Made by a program: the position numbers and the translations under genes. A stretch of 64,000 nt of DNA, taken from Salinisphaera sp040361255 (lineage in GTDB: Bacteria; Pseudomonadota; Gammaproteobacteria; Nevskiales; Salinisphaeraceae). The DNA lies in NCBI RefSeq assembly GCF_040361255.1, contig NZ_APNG01000010.1:62001-126000 (forward strand), written 5' to 3'. Numbering within the stretch: position 1 is the first letter of the stretch; each line of letters starts with the position of its first letter. The notes under the pieces were generated by a model, which saw nothing but the letters and a program-made list of their open reading frames with translations, made no database searches and was not told the origin of the DNA. Shown in pieces: positions 7,911 to 16,056 of this stretch.

Positions 7911-8699
7911 GTGCACATCGACGACGTCTACGACGCGTTGATGACGCGCGATCCGGCGGCCAAGTGCGTGGCGGCTCGTGCATTGCACGCCGCCGATAGT
8001 TCGGCGCTGGCCAAGGCGGGCGGCACGCCGGAGCCGGTGGTCGTACCCGGGCGGCCGGACGTGCCCGCACTGGTCCATCCGGCCAAGCTTGCCAAGCGCG
8101 GGCTGGGCAAGCCGGCCGGGCGCGCGGCACTTATTCATGCCATCGCCCATATCGAGTTCAATGCGATCAATCTCGGCCTGGATGCGGCCTATCGTTTTCG
8201 CGGCATGCCGGCAGCGTTCTATGCCGACTGGCTGAGTCTGGCGGCCGACGAATCACGCCATTTCGAAATGCTCAATAACCGCCTGGCCGATTACGGCTAC
8301 ACCTACGGCGATTTCGATGCGCATAACGGATTATGGGAAATGGCGGTCAAGACCGCCCATGACGTGATGATCCGCATGGCACTGGTGCCACGCGTGCTGG
8401 AAGCCCGCGGGCTGGATGTCACCCCGGGCATGATCGAAAAGCTCCGTCAGGCCGGCGATGCCGAGACCGTGGCCATTCTGGAAGTGATTCTCGAAGAAGA
8501 AGTGCCGCATGTGGAAATCGGCACCCGCTGGTTTCGCTATTGTGCCGAGCCGCGCGGGCTCGACCCAGACAGCACCTTCACCCAGCTACTGGACGACTAC
8601 ATGAACGGCGGCCCGCCGGGGCCGTACAACTTTCCGGCCCGGCGCAAGGCGAAATTTTCGGAAAACGAGCTCGACTGGCTCGCCCGCCGCCACAGCTGA
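7911..8699 (+). CDS. DUF455 family ferritin-like protein
   Basis: 262 residues with a GTG start two bases after the metZ stop. The central region has the ferritin-like diiron-type motifs HIEFNAINLGLDA, ADESRHFEML and EVILEEEVPHVEIG. Their Glu and His residues could bind two metals in a four-helix bundle. The C-terminal GPYNFPARRKAKF is typical of DUF455 proteins. The function of the family is not established. Its tight coupling to metZ may mean a link to sulfur or methionine metabolism, which is inference only. Confidence 0.85.
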   Translation: MHIDDVYDALMTRDPAAKCVAARALHAADSSALAKAGGTPEPVVVPGRPDVPALVHPAKLAKRGLGKPAGRAALIHAIAHIEFNAINLGLDAAYRFRGMPAAFYADWLSLAADESRHFEMLNNRLADYGYTYGDFDAHNGLWEMAVKTAHDVMIRMALVPRVLEARGLDVTPGMIEKLRQAGDAETVAILEVILEEEVPHVEIGTRWFRYCAEPRGLDPDSTFTQLLDDYMNGGPPGPYNFPARRKAKFSENELDWLARRHS

Positions 8700-8707
8700 T
8701 ATCCAGC

Positions 8708-9469
8708 TCAGCGGTTGATGCGATAGGCGATACGGCGCAGCAGCACGCGCGGCGTGACCTTTCCGCCCCAGACCATGAGCTTGTTGCGCATGCCGGGAAT
8801 GACGATCGTGTCGTTTTGATGCTTGACACCAAACGCGGCGACGTCGCGGCTGGTCATGGTGCCCATCTTGAACAGCTTGGCCTTGCTGGCTTCCGCGCGC
8901 TCGGCAAATTCGGATTCCGTCGGCCCCGGACACAGGGCACTGACCGACACGCGGCCACGTAATTCCTCGGCCAGACTTTCCGAAAACGACAGCACGAACG
9001 CCTTGCTGGCGTAATAGACCGCCATGTTCGGCCCGGCCTGAAAAGCGGCGACCGAGGCAACATTGATGATGAACGGCTGCTGGGCGCGTTCGAGCACCGG
9101 CAGCAGGCGGTGGGTGAGGTCCACAAGGGCGGTCACATTCACCTGAATCATCGCCAGCTGTTTTTCGCGCGGTCGCTTGGCGAAGGCGCCGCTGTCGCCA
9201 AAGCCGGCATTGTTGACCAGTCCACGCAAAGCCCAGTCGCGCTCGACGATGGTATCGGCCAGTTCGGCCACGCCGTTCGGATCGCCCAGATCGGCACTGA
9301 TTACCTCGACGGTGCGCCCGTGTTGTTCGCGCAGCTCGCCGGCCAGTTTTTCCAGTCGCTCCGTGCGCCGGGCGGTAAGAATCAGGTCGTGGCCGTTCTC
9401 GGCATATTCACGCGCGATGCTTTCGCCGATGCCGGAACTGGCGCCGGTGATCAGGGTGTAGTTACTCAT
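8708..9469 (-). CDS. Short-chain dehydrogenase/reductase
   Basis: 253 residues. The Rossmann nucleotide-binding motif TGASSGIGES is near the N-terminus, NNAGFGDSG near residue 86, the catalytic Ser in INVASVAAF, and the catalytic YxxxK in YYASK. ARRTERL after the second strand suggests NADP(H). The substrate cannot be read from sequence. It converges on the DUF455 gene with an 8-nt gap. A GATAAT-TTCAG-ATTATC palindrome lies 24 nt upstream of its start. Confidence 0.9.
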   Translation of the reverse strand: MSNYTLITGASSGIGESIAREYAENGHDLILTARRTERLEKLAGELREQHGRTVEVISADLGDPNGVAELADTIVERDWALRGLVNNAGFGDSGAFAKRPREKQLAMIQVNVTALVDLTHRLLPVLERAQQPFIINVASVAAFQAGPNMAVYYASKAFVLSFSESLAEELRGRVSVSALCPGPTESEFAERAEASKAKLFKMGTMTSRDVAAFGVKHQNDTIVIPGMRNKLMVWGGKVTPRVLLRRIAYRINR

Positions 9470-9492
9470 GCGGAAGACTAATTGTGAAATGC

Positions 9493-9509
9493 GATAATTT
9501 CAGATTATC
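9493..9509. promoter_or_regulatory. Palindrome upstream of the SDR gene
   Basis: GATAAT (9493-9498) and ATTATC (9504-9509) form a perfect 6-bp inverted repeat with a 5-nt spacer, in the 70-bp AT-rich gap between the lpxH stop and the SDR start. A second, overlapping pair TGAAAT/ATTTCA is also present. It could be an operator for the minus-strand SDR gene. No regulator is adjacent. Confidence 0.3.
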
Positions 9510-9539
9510 ACGGCTGATCAAATCTGCGCAGCGTTGTCG

Positions 9540-10268
9540 CTACCACGAGGCCACATCCAGGTATTCGAGGGTTCGCTGATCGGCGACGAGGACCTGGGCA
9601 CGGTCCGGGCGCCAGTCGGGGAGCACGATACGCTCACAGGCGTCACCCGCGATCTCGAAGTGGTGGGTGTCCGGCCGGTGGGTATGGCCGTGGATGAGGC
9701 GCGTCACATCGTGCGTTTGCATGGCCCGGCATACCGCCTCGGCATTGACGTCCATGATTTCGGCAGGCTTGCGTGTCTTGCCGCGCATGCTGCGCTTGCG
9801 TGCGCGTCGGGCGATACGCCGGCGCAGCCACAGCGGGATTTTCATCATCCGTGCGCGCCAGCGCGGGTCGGTATAGCGGGCACGAAACGCCTGGTGGGCG
9901 GTATCGTCGGTACAGAAGATATCGCCATGCGAGAGCAGGGTGGGGATGCCGCACAGCTCGACCACGACCGGGTCGTCGAGAATCTGCATATGACTGGCGG
10001 CAACGAACGCCTCGCCCACGGCGAAATCGCGGTTGCCGCGCATGAAATACAACGGCACTCCCGTTCGTGCAAGCGCGGCGAAGCGATCGATCACGCCGGC
10101 ATGCACCGGCAGTGAGCCATCGTCGCCGACCCATACATCGAACAGGTCGCCCAATACGTAGACGGCCTCGGCCGCGCGGGCCGGGCCGTCCAGATAGCGC
10201 ATCAGGCGCTCGGCGTTGGGGTCGTCGTCGCCGGTCAGATGGACATCGGCGAGCAGATGAACCGCCAC
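9540..10268 (-). CDS. lpxH: UDP-2,3-diacylglucosamine diphosphatase
   Basis: 242 residues with a GTG start. It is a calcineurin-type metallophosphoesterase that hydrolyses UDP-2,3-diacylglucosamine to lipid X, a cytoplasmic step of lipid A synthesis. Metal motifs appear in order: DVHL near residue 8, GDLFDVWVGDD, GNRDF, LSHGD and HGHTHRPD. Length and motifs match LpxH rather than LpxI. It begins 8 nt after the cyclophilin stop, the ppiB-lpxH order seen in other gammaproteobacteria. Confidence 0.93.
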   Translation of the reverse strand: MAVHLLADVHLTGDDDPNAERLMRYLDGPARAAEAVYVLGDLFDVWVGDDGSLPVHAGVIDRFAALARTGVPLYFMRGNRDFAVGEAFVAASHMQILDDPVVVELCGIPTLLSHGDIFCTDDTAHQAFRARYTDPRWRARMMKIPLWLRRRIARRARKRSMRGKTRKPAEIMDVNAEAVCRAMQTHDVTRLIHGHTHRPDTHHFEIAGDACERIVLPDWRPDRAQVLVADQRTLEYLDVASW

Positions 10269-10275
10269 CCCGAGG

Positions 10276-10866
10276 CTAGTCTTCGACGACCTCGGCCGTC
10301 TCGATCACGACCTGATCCTGCGGCGCATCCTGGCGGAACGGGCCGGCCGAGCCGGTGGGCGTGGCTGCGATCTTGTCGACTACATCCATGCCGTCGGTGA
10401 CCTTGCCGAATACCGCATAACCGGCATTGCCGCGGCTCGGGTTGAGCGGGGCGTTGTCGGTGAGGTTGACGAAGAACTGCGAGGTGGCCGAGTTCGGGTC
10501 GCTCGTGCGGGCCATGGACAGGGTGCCGCGGTCGTTCTTCAGGCCGTTATCGGCTTCGTTGACGATCGGGTCGCGGGTCTTTTTCTGGCGATAGTCTTCG
10601 GTGAAGCCACCGCCCTGAATCACGAAGCCCGGAATCACGCGATGAAAGATCGTGCCGTCGTAGAAGCCGTCGCGTACGTACTGCAGGAAGTTGGCCGCCG
10701 ATTTCGGGGCCTGGTCTTCGAAAACCTGGATGGTGATATCGCCGAGATTGGTATGCATGACAACCATGGAATCATCCTTGCTGGCGTCGCCGGCGGCGAA
10801 CGCGAGGGGCGCGCATAGCGCGAGGGAAACAAATACGGTAACGAGCAAAGTGCGTACTGACTTCAT
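10276..10866 (-). CDS. Peptidyl-prolyl cis-trans isomerase, cyclophilin type, exported
   Basis: 196 residues. A signal peptide of about 25 residues (Lys/Arg then LLVTVFVSLALCAPLAFA) suggests periplasmic location. The cyclophilin core shows FHRVIPGFVIQGGGF, ATSQFFVNLTDN and AVFGKVTDGMDVVD. The Arg of FHRVIP and the Phe of SQFFVN are active-site residues of this family. It overlaps dusA upstream by one base (TGATG) and precedes lpxH by 7 nt, so dusA-ppi-lpxH is one operon. The export signal suggests PpiA rather than PpiB, but the gene order is ppiB-like, so I give no symbol. Confidence 0.9.
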   Translation of the reverse strand: MKSVRTLLVTVFVSLALCAPLAFAAGDASKDDSMVVMHTNLGDITIQVFEDQAPKSAANFLQYVRDGFYDGTIFHRVIPGFVIQGGGFTEDYRQKKTRDPIVNEADNGLKNDRGTLSMARTSDPNSATSQFFVNLTDNAPLNPSRGNAGYAVFGKVTDGMDVVDKIAATPTGSAGPFRQDAPQDQVVIETAEVVED

Positions 10867-11909
10867 CAGGCAACGGCCTCGGTTGGTTCGACGCGTGCGA
10901 GTGCCGCGTCGAGTACGTTCAGGTCGGCATCCTTTTTATGACCCTGCTCGGAAAGCACGCGTCGCCAGGCCCGACCGCCCGGCTGGCCATGATACAGACC
11001 GAGCATGTGGCGGGTAATATCCTTGAGCGCGCCGCCCGCGGCCAGATGATCGGCGATATAGCCGCGCATGCCGGCCACGATCTCGCCGCGGCTCGGCACG
11101 CTGGCATCGGCATCAAAGAAACGCCGGTCGACATCGGCCATGACATAGGGATTCTTGTAGGCCTCGCGGCCGATCATCACGCCGTCGACGTGTTCGAGCT
11201 GATCCGCGGCCGTATCCAGATCGACGATGCCGCCGTTGATGCTCATCGCTAGATTCGGGAAATCCTGCTTGAGCGCATGAACCCGTGCGTAGTTCAACGG
11301 GGGAACCTCGCGGTTTTCCTTGGGGCTCAGACCCGACAGCCAGGCCTTGCGCGCATGCACGATCAGCGCGTCGGCACCGGCCGCGGCCACCGCGCCGGTA
11401 AAGGCATGCAGGAATGCATAGCTGTCCTGGTCATCGATGCCGATACGGGTCTTGACCGTCACCGGGATCGAAACCCGCGCTTTCATGGCGGCCACGCAAT
11501 TGGCCACGCGTTGCGGATCGCCCATCAGACAGGCGCCGAAGGTGCCGTTCTGGACCCGATCCGACGGACAGCCCACATTGATATTGACCTCGTCGTAGCC
11601 ATGCGCTTCGGCCATCGCCGCACATTCGGCCATCGCCGTGGCCTCGCTGCCGCCCAGCTGCAAGGCGATCGGATGCTCGTCGGCGTGATAGGCCAGAAAC
11701 CGATCGCGATCACCGTGGATCAGGGCGCCGGTGGTTACCATTTCCGTATAGAGCAGGGCACGCCGGCTGATCTGGCGCATGAAATAGCGCTGCTCCCGCG
11801 TGGTCCACGCCATCATCGGCGCGACGCTGATACGCGCGCCGGGGGTGCGCTTGTCTGGCGGCGAGGGTGTATCGCCGTGTGTGCTGATTTGCGTGTGTAC
11901 TCGCGTCAT
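10866..11909 (-). CDS. dusA: tRNA-dihydrouridine(20/20a) synthase
   Basis: 347 residues from the ATG at 11909; a GTG two codons upstream is possible. It is an FMN TIM-barrel enzyme that reduces uridines 20/20a in the tRNA D-loop. Visible motifs: SVAPMMAWTTREQRYFMRQ, the catalytic-Cys region INVGCPSDRVQNGTFGACLM, VKTRIGIDD, HARKAWLSGLSPKENR and NGGI. The ARKAWLSGLSPKENR block separates DusA from DusB and DusC. TAAAAT lies 11 nt upstream of the start and could be a -10 element giving a very short leader. Confidence 0.94.
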   Translation of the reverse strand: MTRVHTQISTHGDTPSPPDKRTPGARISVAPMMAWTTREQRYFMRQISRRALLYTEMVTTGALIHGDRDRFLAYHADEHPIALQLGGSEATAMAECAAMAEAHGYDEVNINVGCPSDRVQNGTFGACLMGDPQRVANCVAAMKARVSIPVTVKTRIGIDDQDSYAFLHAFTGAVAAAGADALIVHARKAWLSGLSPKENREVPPLNYARVHALKQDFPNLAMSINGGIVDLDTAADQLEHVDGVMIGREAYKNPYVMADVDRRFFDADASVPSRGEIVAGMRGYIADHLAAGGALKDITRHMLGLYHGQPGGRAWRRVLSEQGHKKDADLNVLDAALARVEPTEAVA

Positions 11910-12019
11910 CGGCACATATTTTACGCGCTTTGCCCCGAGGGTTGGCGTTCGTTGGTCACGGTCCGAGCAATATGCGTGACCTCGTTCACGCTCGAGCGGT
12001 ATTCAGGGCGCCGGATTAC

Positions 12020-12226
12020 TCAATAGGCGCGCACGCGCTTGATGCGTTCGCAGGATTCGCATTGCCAGCGTTGCGGGCGGTTGAATAACCGCTGTACGTG
12101 GTTGCGACGAATACGAAAACAGCTGTAGGTGCCGCAATGCGGGCAATGGTTCACGCTTTTCATCAACGAAAATCCGGCTGATTTACGGGTGTGTTCGAAA
12201 TTAATGAAGCGAACCGGCGTACGCAT
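12020..12226 (-). CDS. Small zinc-ribbon protein of unknown function
   Basis: 68 residues from the ATG at 12226. A shorter product starting at the methionine before KSVNHCPHCG is possible. Two CxxC pairs, CPHC and CESC, are spaced by about 27 residues with a basic, aromatic segment between them (RIRRNHVQRLF). That is the layout of a zinc ribbon that could bind nucleic acid. It has no obvious Shine-Dalgarno sequence. I do not recognise the family. It lies alone between dusA and pyrD. Confidence 0.55.
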   Translation of the reverse strand: MRTPVRFINFEHTRKSAGFSLMKSVNHCPHCGTYSCFRIRRNHVQRLFNRPQRWQCESCERIKRVRAY

Positions 12227-12265
12227 GATCAATATTGTGTAAGCACCAGCGACCTCGAGGAATCT

Positions 12266-12379
12266 ATGGCGCGGTGCGCGTCATTCACCTTGCGTGTTGC
12301 CTTGGGCGTCGGCGTGGCGCTGCAAACCGCGACCGAACTCGCGCACGGGCGTGATCGCCGTCACAATGCGCGCCATTGA
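12266..12379 (+). CDS. Possible 37-residue small protein
   Basis: An ATG at 12266 is preceded by CGAGG five nt upstream and opens a 37-codon frame ending at 12379, 33 nt before pyrD. The predicted peptide has a hydrophobic centre (FTLRVALGVGVALQ) and a basic, His-rich tail (GRDRRHNARH). It could be a small membrane peptide or an upstream leader for pyrD. Coding status is uncertain. Confidence 0.25.
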   Translation: MARCASFTLRVALGVGVALQTATELAHGRDRRHNARH

Positions 12380-12412
12380 GGCTTTCTCATCGCTGGATTG
12401 GCAGGAGCGTTC

Positions 12413-13495
12413 ATGTACGCCTTCGCTCGCAGTGCGTTGTTCGCGCTCGAACCGGAAACCGCCCACGACGTGACCCTGCGTACGCTGGCGCATAGCGCCG
12501 CGATCGCGCGTCGGGTGTATGGACGCAAGGTCGCGCATGTGCCGGTCGATCTCATGGGCCTGCAATTACCCAACCCGATCGGCCTGGCCGCGGGCCTGGA
12601 CAAGGACGGTCGTTGTATCGACGGTCTGGCCGCGCTCGGATTCGGTTTCGTCGAAGTGGGCACGGTCACGCCCGAGCCGCAGGCCGGCAACGCCCGGCCG
12701 CGCCTGTTTCGTCTGCCGGCACAGCGGGCGCTGCTCAATCGCATGGGCTTCAACAATGACGGCGTGCACGCACTGGTCGAACGCGCGAAGCGGCGGCGCG
12801 GCACGACCGCGCTGGGAATCAATATCGGCAAGAATGCGACGACGCCGGCCGAACGCGCGGTTGACGATTATCTGAAAGCGCTCGACGGCGTGTACGCGAT
12901 TGCCGACTACATCACGATCAATATCTCGTCGCCGAATACCAAAGGGCTGCGGGACATGCAGTCCCGCGACAGCCTGGACGGGCTACTGGCCGCGGTACGC
13001 GAGGCGCGCGATCGCCGCGCCGACGCCGACGGCCGCTATGTGCCGCTGGCGGTCAAGATCGCTCCGGATCTCGACGCCGCGCAGCTCGATGCCATCGCCG
13101 AGCGGTTGCTCTATCACCGCATCGATGGGGTGATCGCGACCAATACCACCATCGCCCGTGACGGCGTGGATCTGCGCTGGACGAACGAGGCCGGCGGTTT
13201 GAGCGGCGTGCCGCTACGTGCGCGTTCGACCGCCATGATCGCTGCCTTGCATGAACGGCTGGGCTCGGCGATACCGATTATCGGTGTGGGTGGCATCCAG
13301 AGCGCACGCGATGCGCGCGACAAACTCGAAGCCGGCGCCACCGCGCTGCAGTGCTATACCGGACTCATTTATCAGGGGCCGCGTCTGATTGCCGACTGCG
13401 CCCGTGCGGCCGCGCTGGTCCAGGCCGGCCAGCGCGCACGCACACTCAAGAATGTGGTGACACGCGACCGAGCGCGCGTTTCAGCTGGGCGTTGA
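12413..13495 (+). CDS. pyrD: Quinone-dependent dihydroorotate dehydrogenase (class 2)
   Basis: 360 residues. I chose the ATG at 12413 with AGGAG 6 nt upstream. It oxidises dihydroorotate to orotate in pyrimidine synthesis and passes electrons to quinone at the inner membrane. The N-terminal helical extension (YAFARSALFALEPETAHD) is the class 2 membrane-interacting part. FMN/substrate motifs: GLAAGLDKDG, NRMGFNN, ISSPNTKGLRDMQ (with the catalytic Ser) and IGVGGIQS. The last 50 bp overlap the convergent hydrolase gene. Confidence 0.95.
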   Translation: MYAFARSALFALEPETAHDVTLRTLAHSAAIARRVYGRKVAHVPVDLMGLQLPNPIGLAAGLDKDGRCIDGLAALGFGFVEVGTVTPEPQAGNARPRLFRLPAQRALLNRMGFNNDGVHALVERAKRRRGTTALGINIGKNATTPAERAVDDYLKALDGVYAIADYITINISSPNTKGLRDMQSRDSLDGLLAAVREARDRRADADGRYVPLAVKIAPDLDAAQLDAIAERLLYHRIDGVIATNTTIARDGVDLRWTNEAGGLSGVPLRARSTAMIAALHERLGSAIPIIGVGGIQSARDARDKLEAGATALQCYTGLIYQGPRLIADCARAAALVQAGQRARTLKNVVTRDRARVSAGR

Positions 13496-13964
13496 AGACT
13501 TCGCCGATGAAGTCGATGGATTCGGCCAGACGATGGCCGTCGGCCACGACATGCAACGCCGCACGGCGCGCCCGGGCGAAGTTGTAGCCGGATGCCAGCG
13601 GCACGATATCGTCGTCCCAGCCGTGCACGACGATGGTATCGGCCGGGCAGTGCGCCGGGTCGCCCGGATAGCCGTCGAGATAGAGCGCCGGCGCCATGAG
13701 CAATAGCGCGTCGGGGGCGAGTGCTTCGCAGGCCATCGCCGAGACATAGCCGCCCATGCTGGAGCCGACCAGTACCAGTGGCTGGCCGCTCGGTGCGTGT
13801 TCGATCAGACGGCGCACGCGTGCGAGCGGGTCCATGAGGTCGCTATAGTCGAGGCTTTCCACGGCGAAGCCGCGTGCCTGGGCGATGGTGGCCAGATGCT
13901 GGATCTTGCTGCCCCAGGGGCCGCTTTCCTTGCCGTGGGCGAAGACGACGCGGGGTTCGGTCAT
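13446..13964 (-). CDS. Small alpha/beta hydrolase (YqiA/UPF0227-like)
   Basis: 172 residues. It begins with the HGKESGPWGSK oxyanion-type loop. The nucleophile elbow is GSSMGG near residue 68, an acid candidate is in VVHGWDDDIVP, and the catalytic His is in ADGHRL. This compact hydrolase without a lid resembles the YqiA-type esterases. The substrate is unknown. Its 3' end overlaps the pyrD 3' end by 50 nt on the opposite strand. Confidence 0.8.
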   Translation of the reverse strand: MTEPRVVFAHGKESGPWGSKIQHLATIAQARGFAVESLDYSDLMDPLARVRRLIEHAPSGQPLVLVGSSMGGYVSAMACEALAPDALLLMAPALYLDGYPGDPAHCPADTIVVHGWDDDIVPLASGYNFARARRAALHVVADGHRLAESIDFIGEVFNAQLKRALGRVSPHS

Positions 13965-14091
13965 GACAACTCTTGCGTGGACGTTGATTGGGGCGCGCGC
14001 GTACTATGCCACGGTGCACGGTCTCATCGTGCGCTGACTGACTTTTCGATGCCGGGGACCGACACTGAAACTCCTGTCTTTCATCAACTGG

Positions 14092-14355
14092 GTGGCACTG
14101 GGTATCGGCGCGCTGATGACGCTGCTCTATGCCGTGGTCTGTCTGATGATGTGGCCGTACCCACAGCTGGTGGCCGATGCCGGTGGCGGTTTCGATCAGG
14201 TCGTGCAGATCACGCTGGTCACGGCCGGCTTCACCGCCGCGGCGGGCCTTTCCACCTGGTTGGTACAAAAACGCCATCCCGCGCTGTGGCTGGGCCAGGG
14301 CGTGCTGCTCGCGGCGCTCATCGGCGTGATCGTTTTCGCGCTGGCCCAGCGTTGA
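14092..14355 (+). CDS. Small two-helix membrane protein of unknown function
   Basis: 87 residues from a GTG, mostly hydrophobic: one segment at about residues 2-22, a short loop (PQLVADAGGG), then one or two segments near 36-56 and 67-84. The GTG has no Shine-Dalgarno sequence. The frame stays open upstream to a CTG at 14065 that follows GGGGA by 6 nt and would give the N-terminus MKLLSFINW. That may be the real start. It ends one base before the next gene, so the two are probably coupled. Confidence 0.6.
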   Translation: MALGIGALMTLLYAVVCLMMWPYPQLVADAGGGFDQVVQITLVTAGFTAAAGLSTWLVQKRHPALWLGQGVLLAALIGVIVFALAQR

Positions 14356-14356
14356 G

Positions 14357-15799
14357 ATGACCCAGGCGTGGCGTATGCGCGCACAACCGCGCTGGCAGGC
14401 GGCCGCGCTGATTCCGCTCGCTGTCGGGCTGGGTTGGCTGGCTTTCGGCTGGGCCCATGGGCTGGTTGTCGCGATACTGGCCACCTGCGCCGGTGTGCCA
14501 CTGCTTGGCTGTGCCACCGCTATCGCTTTATGGCCGGGCGATCGTCAGATCACCCAGTATCTGGCGGTGAGCGCGATTGCGAGCGGCTTGCTCGCCGTAC
14601 TGCTATGGCCCTGGCTTGGGCTGTTCGTTGGTGGCGGGCTGATCGTGGGCGCGATCGCCTGTTTTCTGGCGGCCGGTTGGGTTGCCACCCGTGAGGCGGC
14701 ACGGCCGCTGGCGGTTCCCGAACCGCCCCTGTCGCTGGCGGTATGTCGCAAGGTCGCGACCGATGATGCGCTGCTGGGCGTGTTTGTCGCCGGCGCGCGT
14801 ATTCCGCGCGGCGAGGTGGTCAAACGCGATTGCAACGAGCTGCGGGCGCTCAGCACGCTCGCGGAGCAGGGCTATTGGCACAACGGCGGCAAAGACTGGC
14901 ACCGAGCGCCGGGCGCGCCGCGCGATTTTCGCCTGGTACCGGCCAGCGCGCAGGGCTTTCGTTTCCAGTGGCTGAATTTCGATAGCGATTTCGAGGCCGA
15001 TCCAGCCTTGCCCGGCGCGGCGCGCTGGCAGGCGCACCGGCCCAACCAGCGCATGGCTGCACGTATCTTTCGCCACGAAGGCGCGCCGCGGCCGTGGCTG
15101 ATTTGTATCCATGGCTATCGCATGGGCGTCGACGCGCTCGATCTATCGTTGTTTCGGGCCAAACGGCTGCATTTGAAGTTCGGCATGAACGTGGCGATGC
15201 CGATTCTGCCGTTGCACGGTGCGCGCCGGATCGCGCGGGTGACGGGCGGGCATTTTCTGGACGGGCCGATGGCCGATCTGGTGCATGCCCAGGCCCAGGG
15301 GCTCTGGGATCTGCGCCGGCTCAAGGCCTGGATCGAAACCCAGCAGCCGGGCCAGTCGATCGGCGCGCTGGGTTATAGCCTGGGCGGTTACCATGCCGCT
15401 TTGCTGGCCGCTTTCGAAGCCGATCTGGCCTGTGTGATCGCAGGTATTCCGCTCACCGATATTCCGGCCGCGCTGTGGGCGCATATGCCGACCCTGCATC
15501 TGCGCTACCTCGAAGCCCAGGGGCTGTCCCAGCCTCGCCTGAGCGAGTTGATGGCCCCGGTGTCGCCGTTGCATCTGGCCCCCGTTGTGCCCCGAGAACG
15601 GCGCTATATCTTTGCCGCGACCGCCGATCGTCTGGTCGATCCGGATCAGCCACTGCGATTGTGGCATCACTGGGACGAGCCGGCGATGCACTGGTATCAC
15701 GGCTCGCACCTGTCGGTTCGGCGCGAGGCCGAACTGCTGCCGTTTGTCGAAGATGCGCTGGCGCAACACGAGCTGATCGTGAACCCGGGCAAGCGCTGA
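14357..15799 (+). CDS. Membrane-anchored alpha/beta hydrolase family protein
   Basis: 480 residues. The first ~115 contain about four transmembrane segments. A soluble alpha/beta hydrolase-like domain follows, starting near PWLICIHGYRMG (oxyanion region). The nucleophile elbow is GYSLGGYHAA, and the candidate acid and His are in ATADRLVDPDQP and YHGSHLSV. The domain probably faces the cytoplasm or periplasm behind the membrane anchor; the topology cannot be fixed from sequence. Coupling to the preceding small membrane protein suggests a two-component membrane unit. Substrate unknown. Confidence 0.75.
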   Translation: MTQAWRMRAQPRWQAAALIPLAVGLGWLAFGWAHGLVVAILATCAGVPLLGCATAIALWPGDRQITQYLAVSAIASGLLAVLLWPWLGLFVGGGLIVGAIACFLAAGWVATREAARPLAVPEPPLSLAVCRKVATDDALLGVFVAGARIPRGEVVKRDCNELRALSTLAEQGYWHNGGKDWHRAPGAPRDFRLVPASAQGFRFQWLNFDSDFEADPALPGAARWQAHRPNQRMAARIFRHEGAPRPWLICIHGYRMGVDALDLSLFRAKRLHLKFGMNVAMPILPLHGARRIARVTGGHFLDGPMADLVHAQAQGLWDLRRLKAWIETQQPGQSIGALGYSLGGYHAALLAAFEADLACVIAGIPLTDIPAALWAHMPTLHLRYLEAQGLSQPRLSELMAPVSPLHLAPVVPRERRYIFAATADRLVDPDQPLRLWHHWDEPAMHWYHGSHLSVRREAELLPFVEDALAQHELIVNPGKR

Positions 15800-16056
15800 T
15801 CGATTCATGCGCCGATCGTGTGTGAGGCAAACCCAGCGCTGGCTCTGAGCGAGGTCGGCGCGCGCCTGCTTGCCATACGCAACCGGGGATTGCAGTGCCG
15901 GATGATGTCTGCACACGACGCCAGCGTGCGTGCGGAGTAAGCGATCTTTCGCTGTCTTGAGCCACTGCGCGCGACAAGACACGGTTGTGACAGGCGCGCT
16001 CGCGCGCGAGAATGCCGCGCACTGCTTGTTTTGTCGGTCATGGAAGGGGAATACAG
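15800..16056. other. Intergenic region before the ketoacyl synthase III gene
   Basis: 257 bp with no credible coding frame. It contains small GC-rich self-complementary stretches (for example CGCGCTCGCGCGCGAG near 15998) but no clear terminator T-run or recognisable operator. The promoter of the downstream gene should lie here. Confidence 0.5.
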
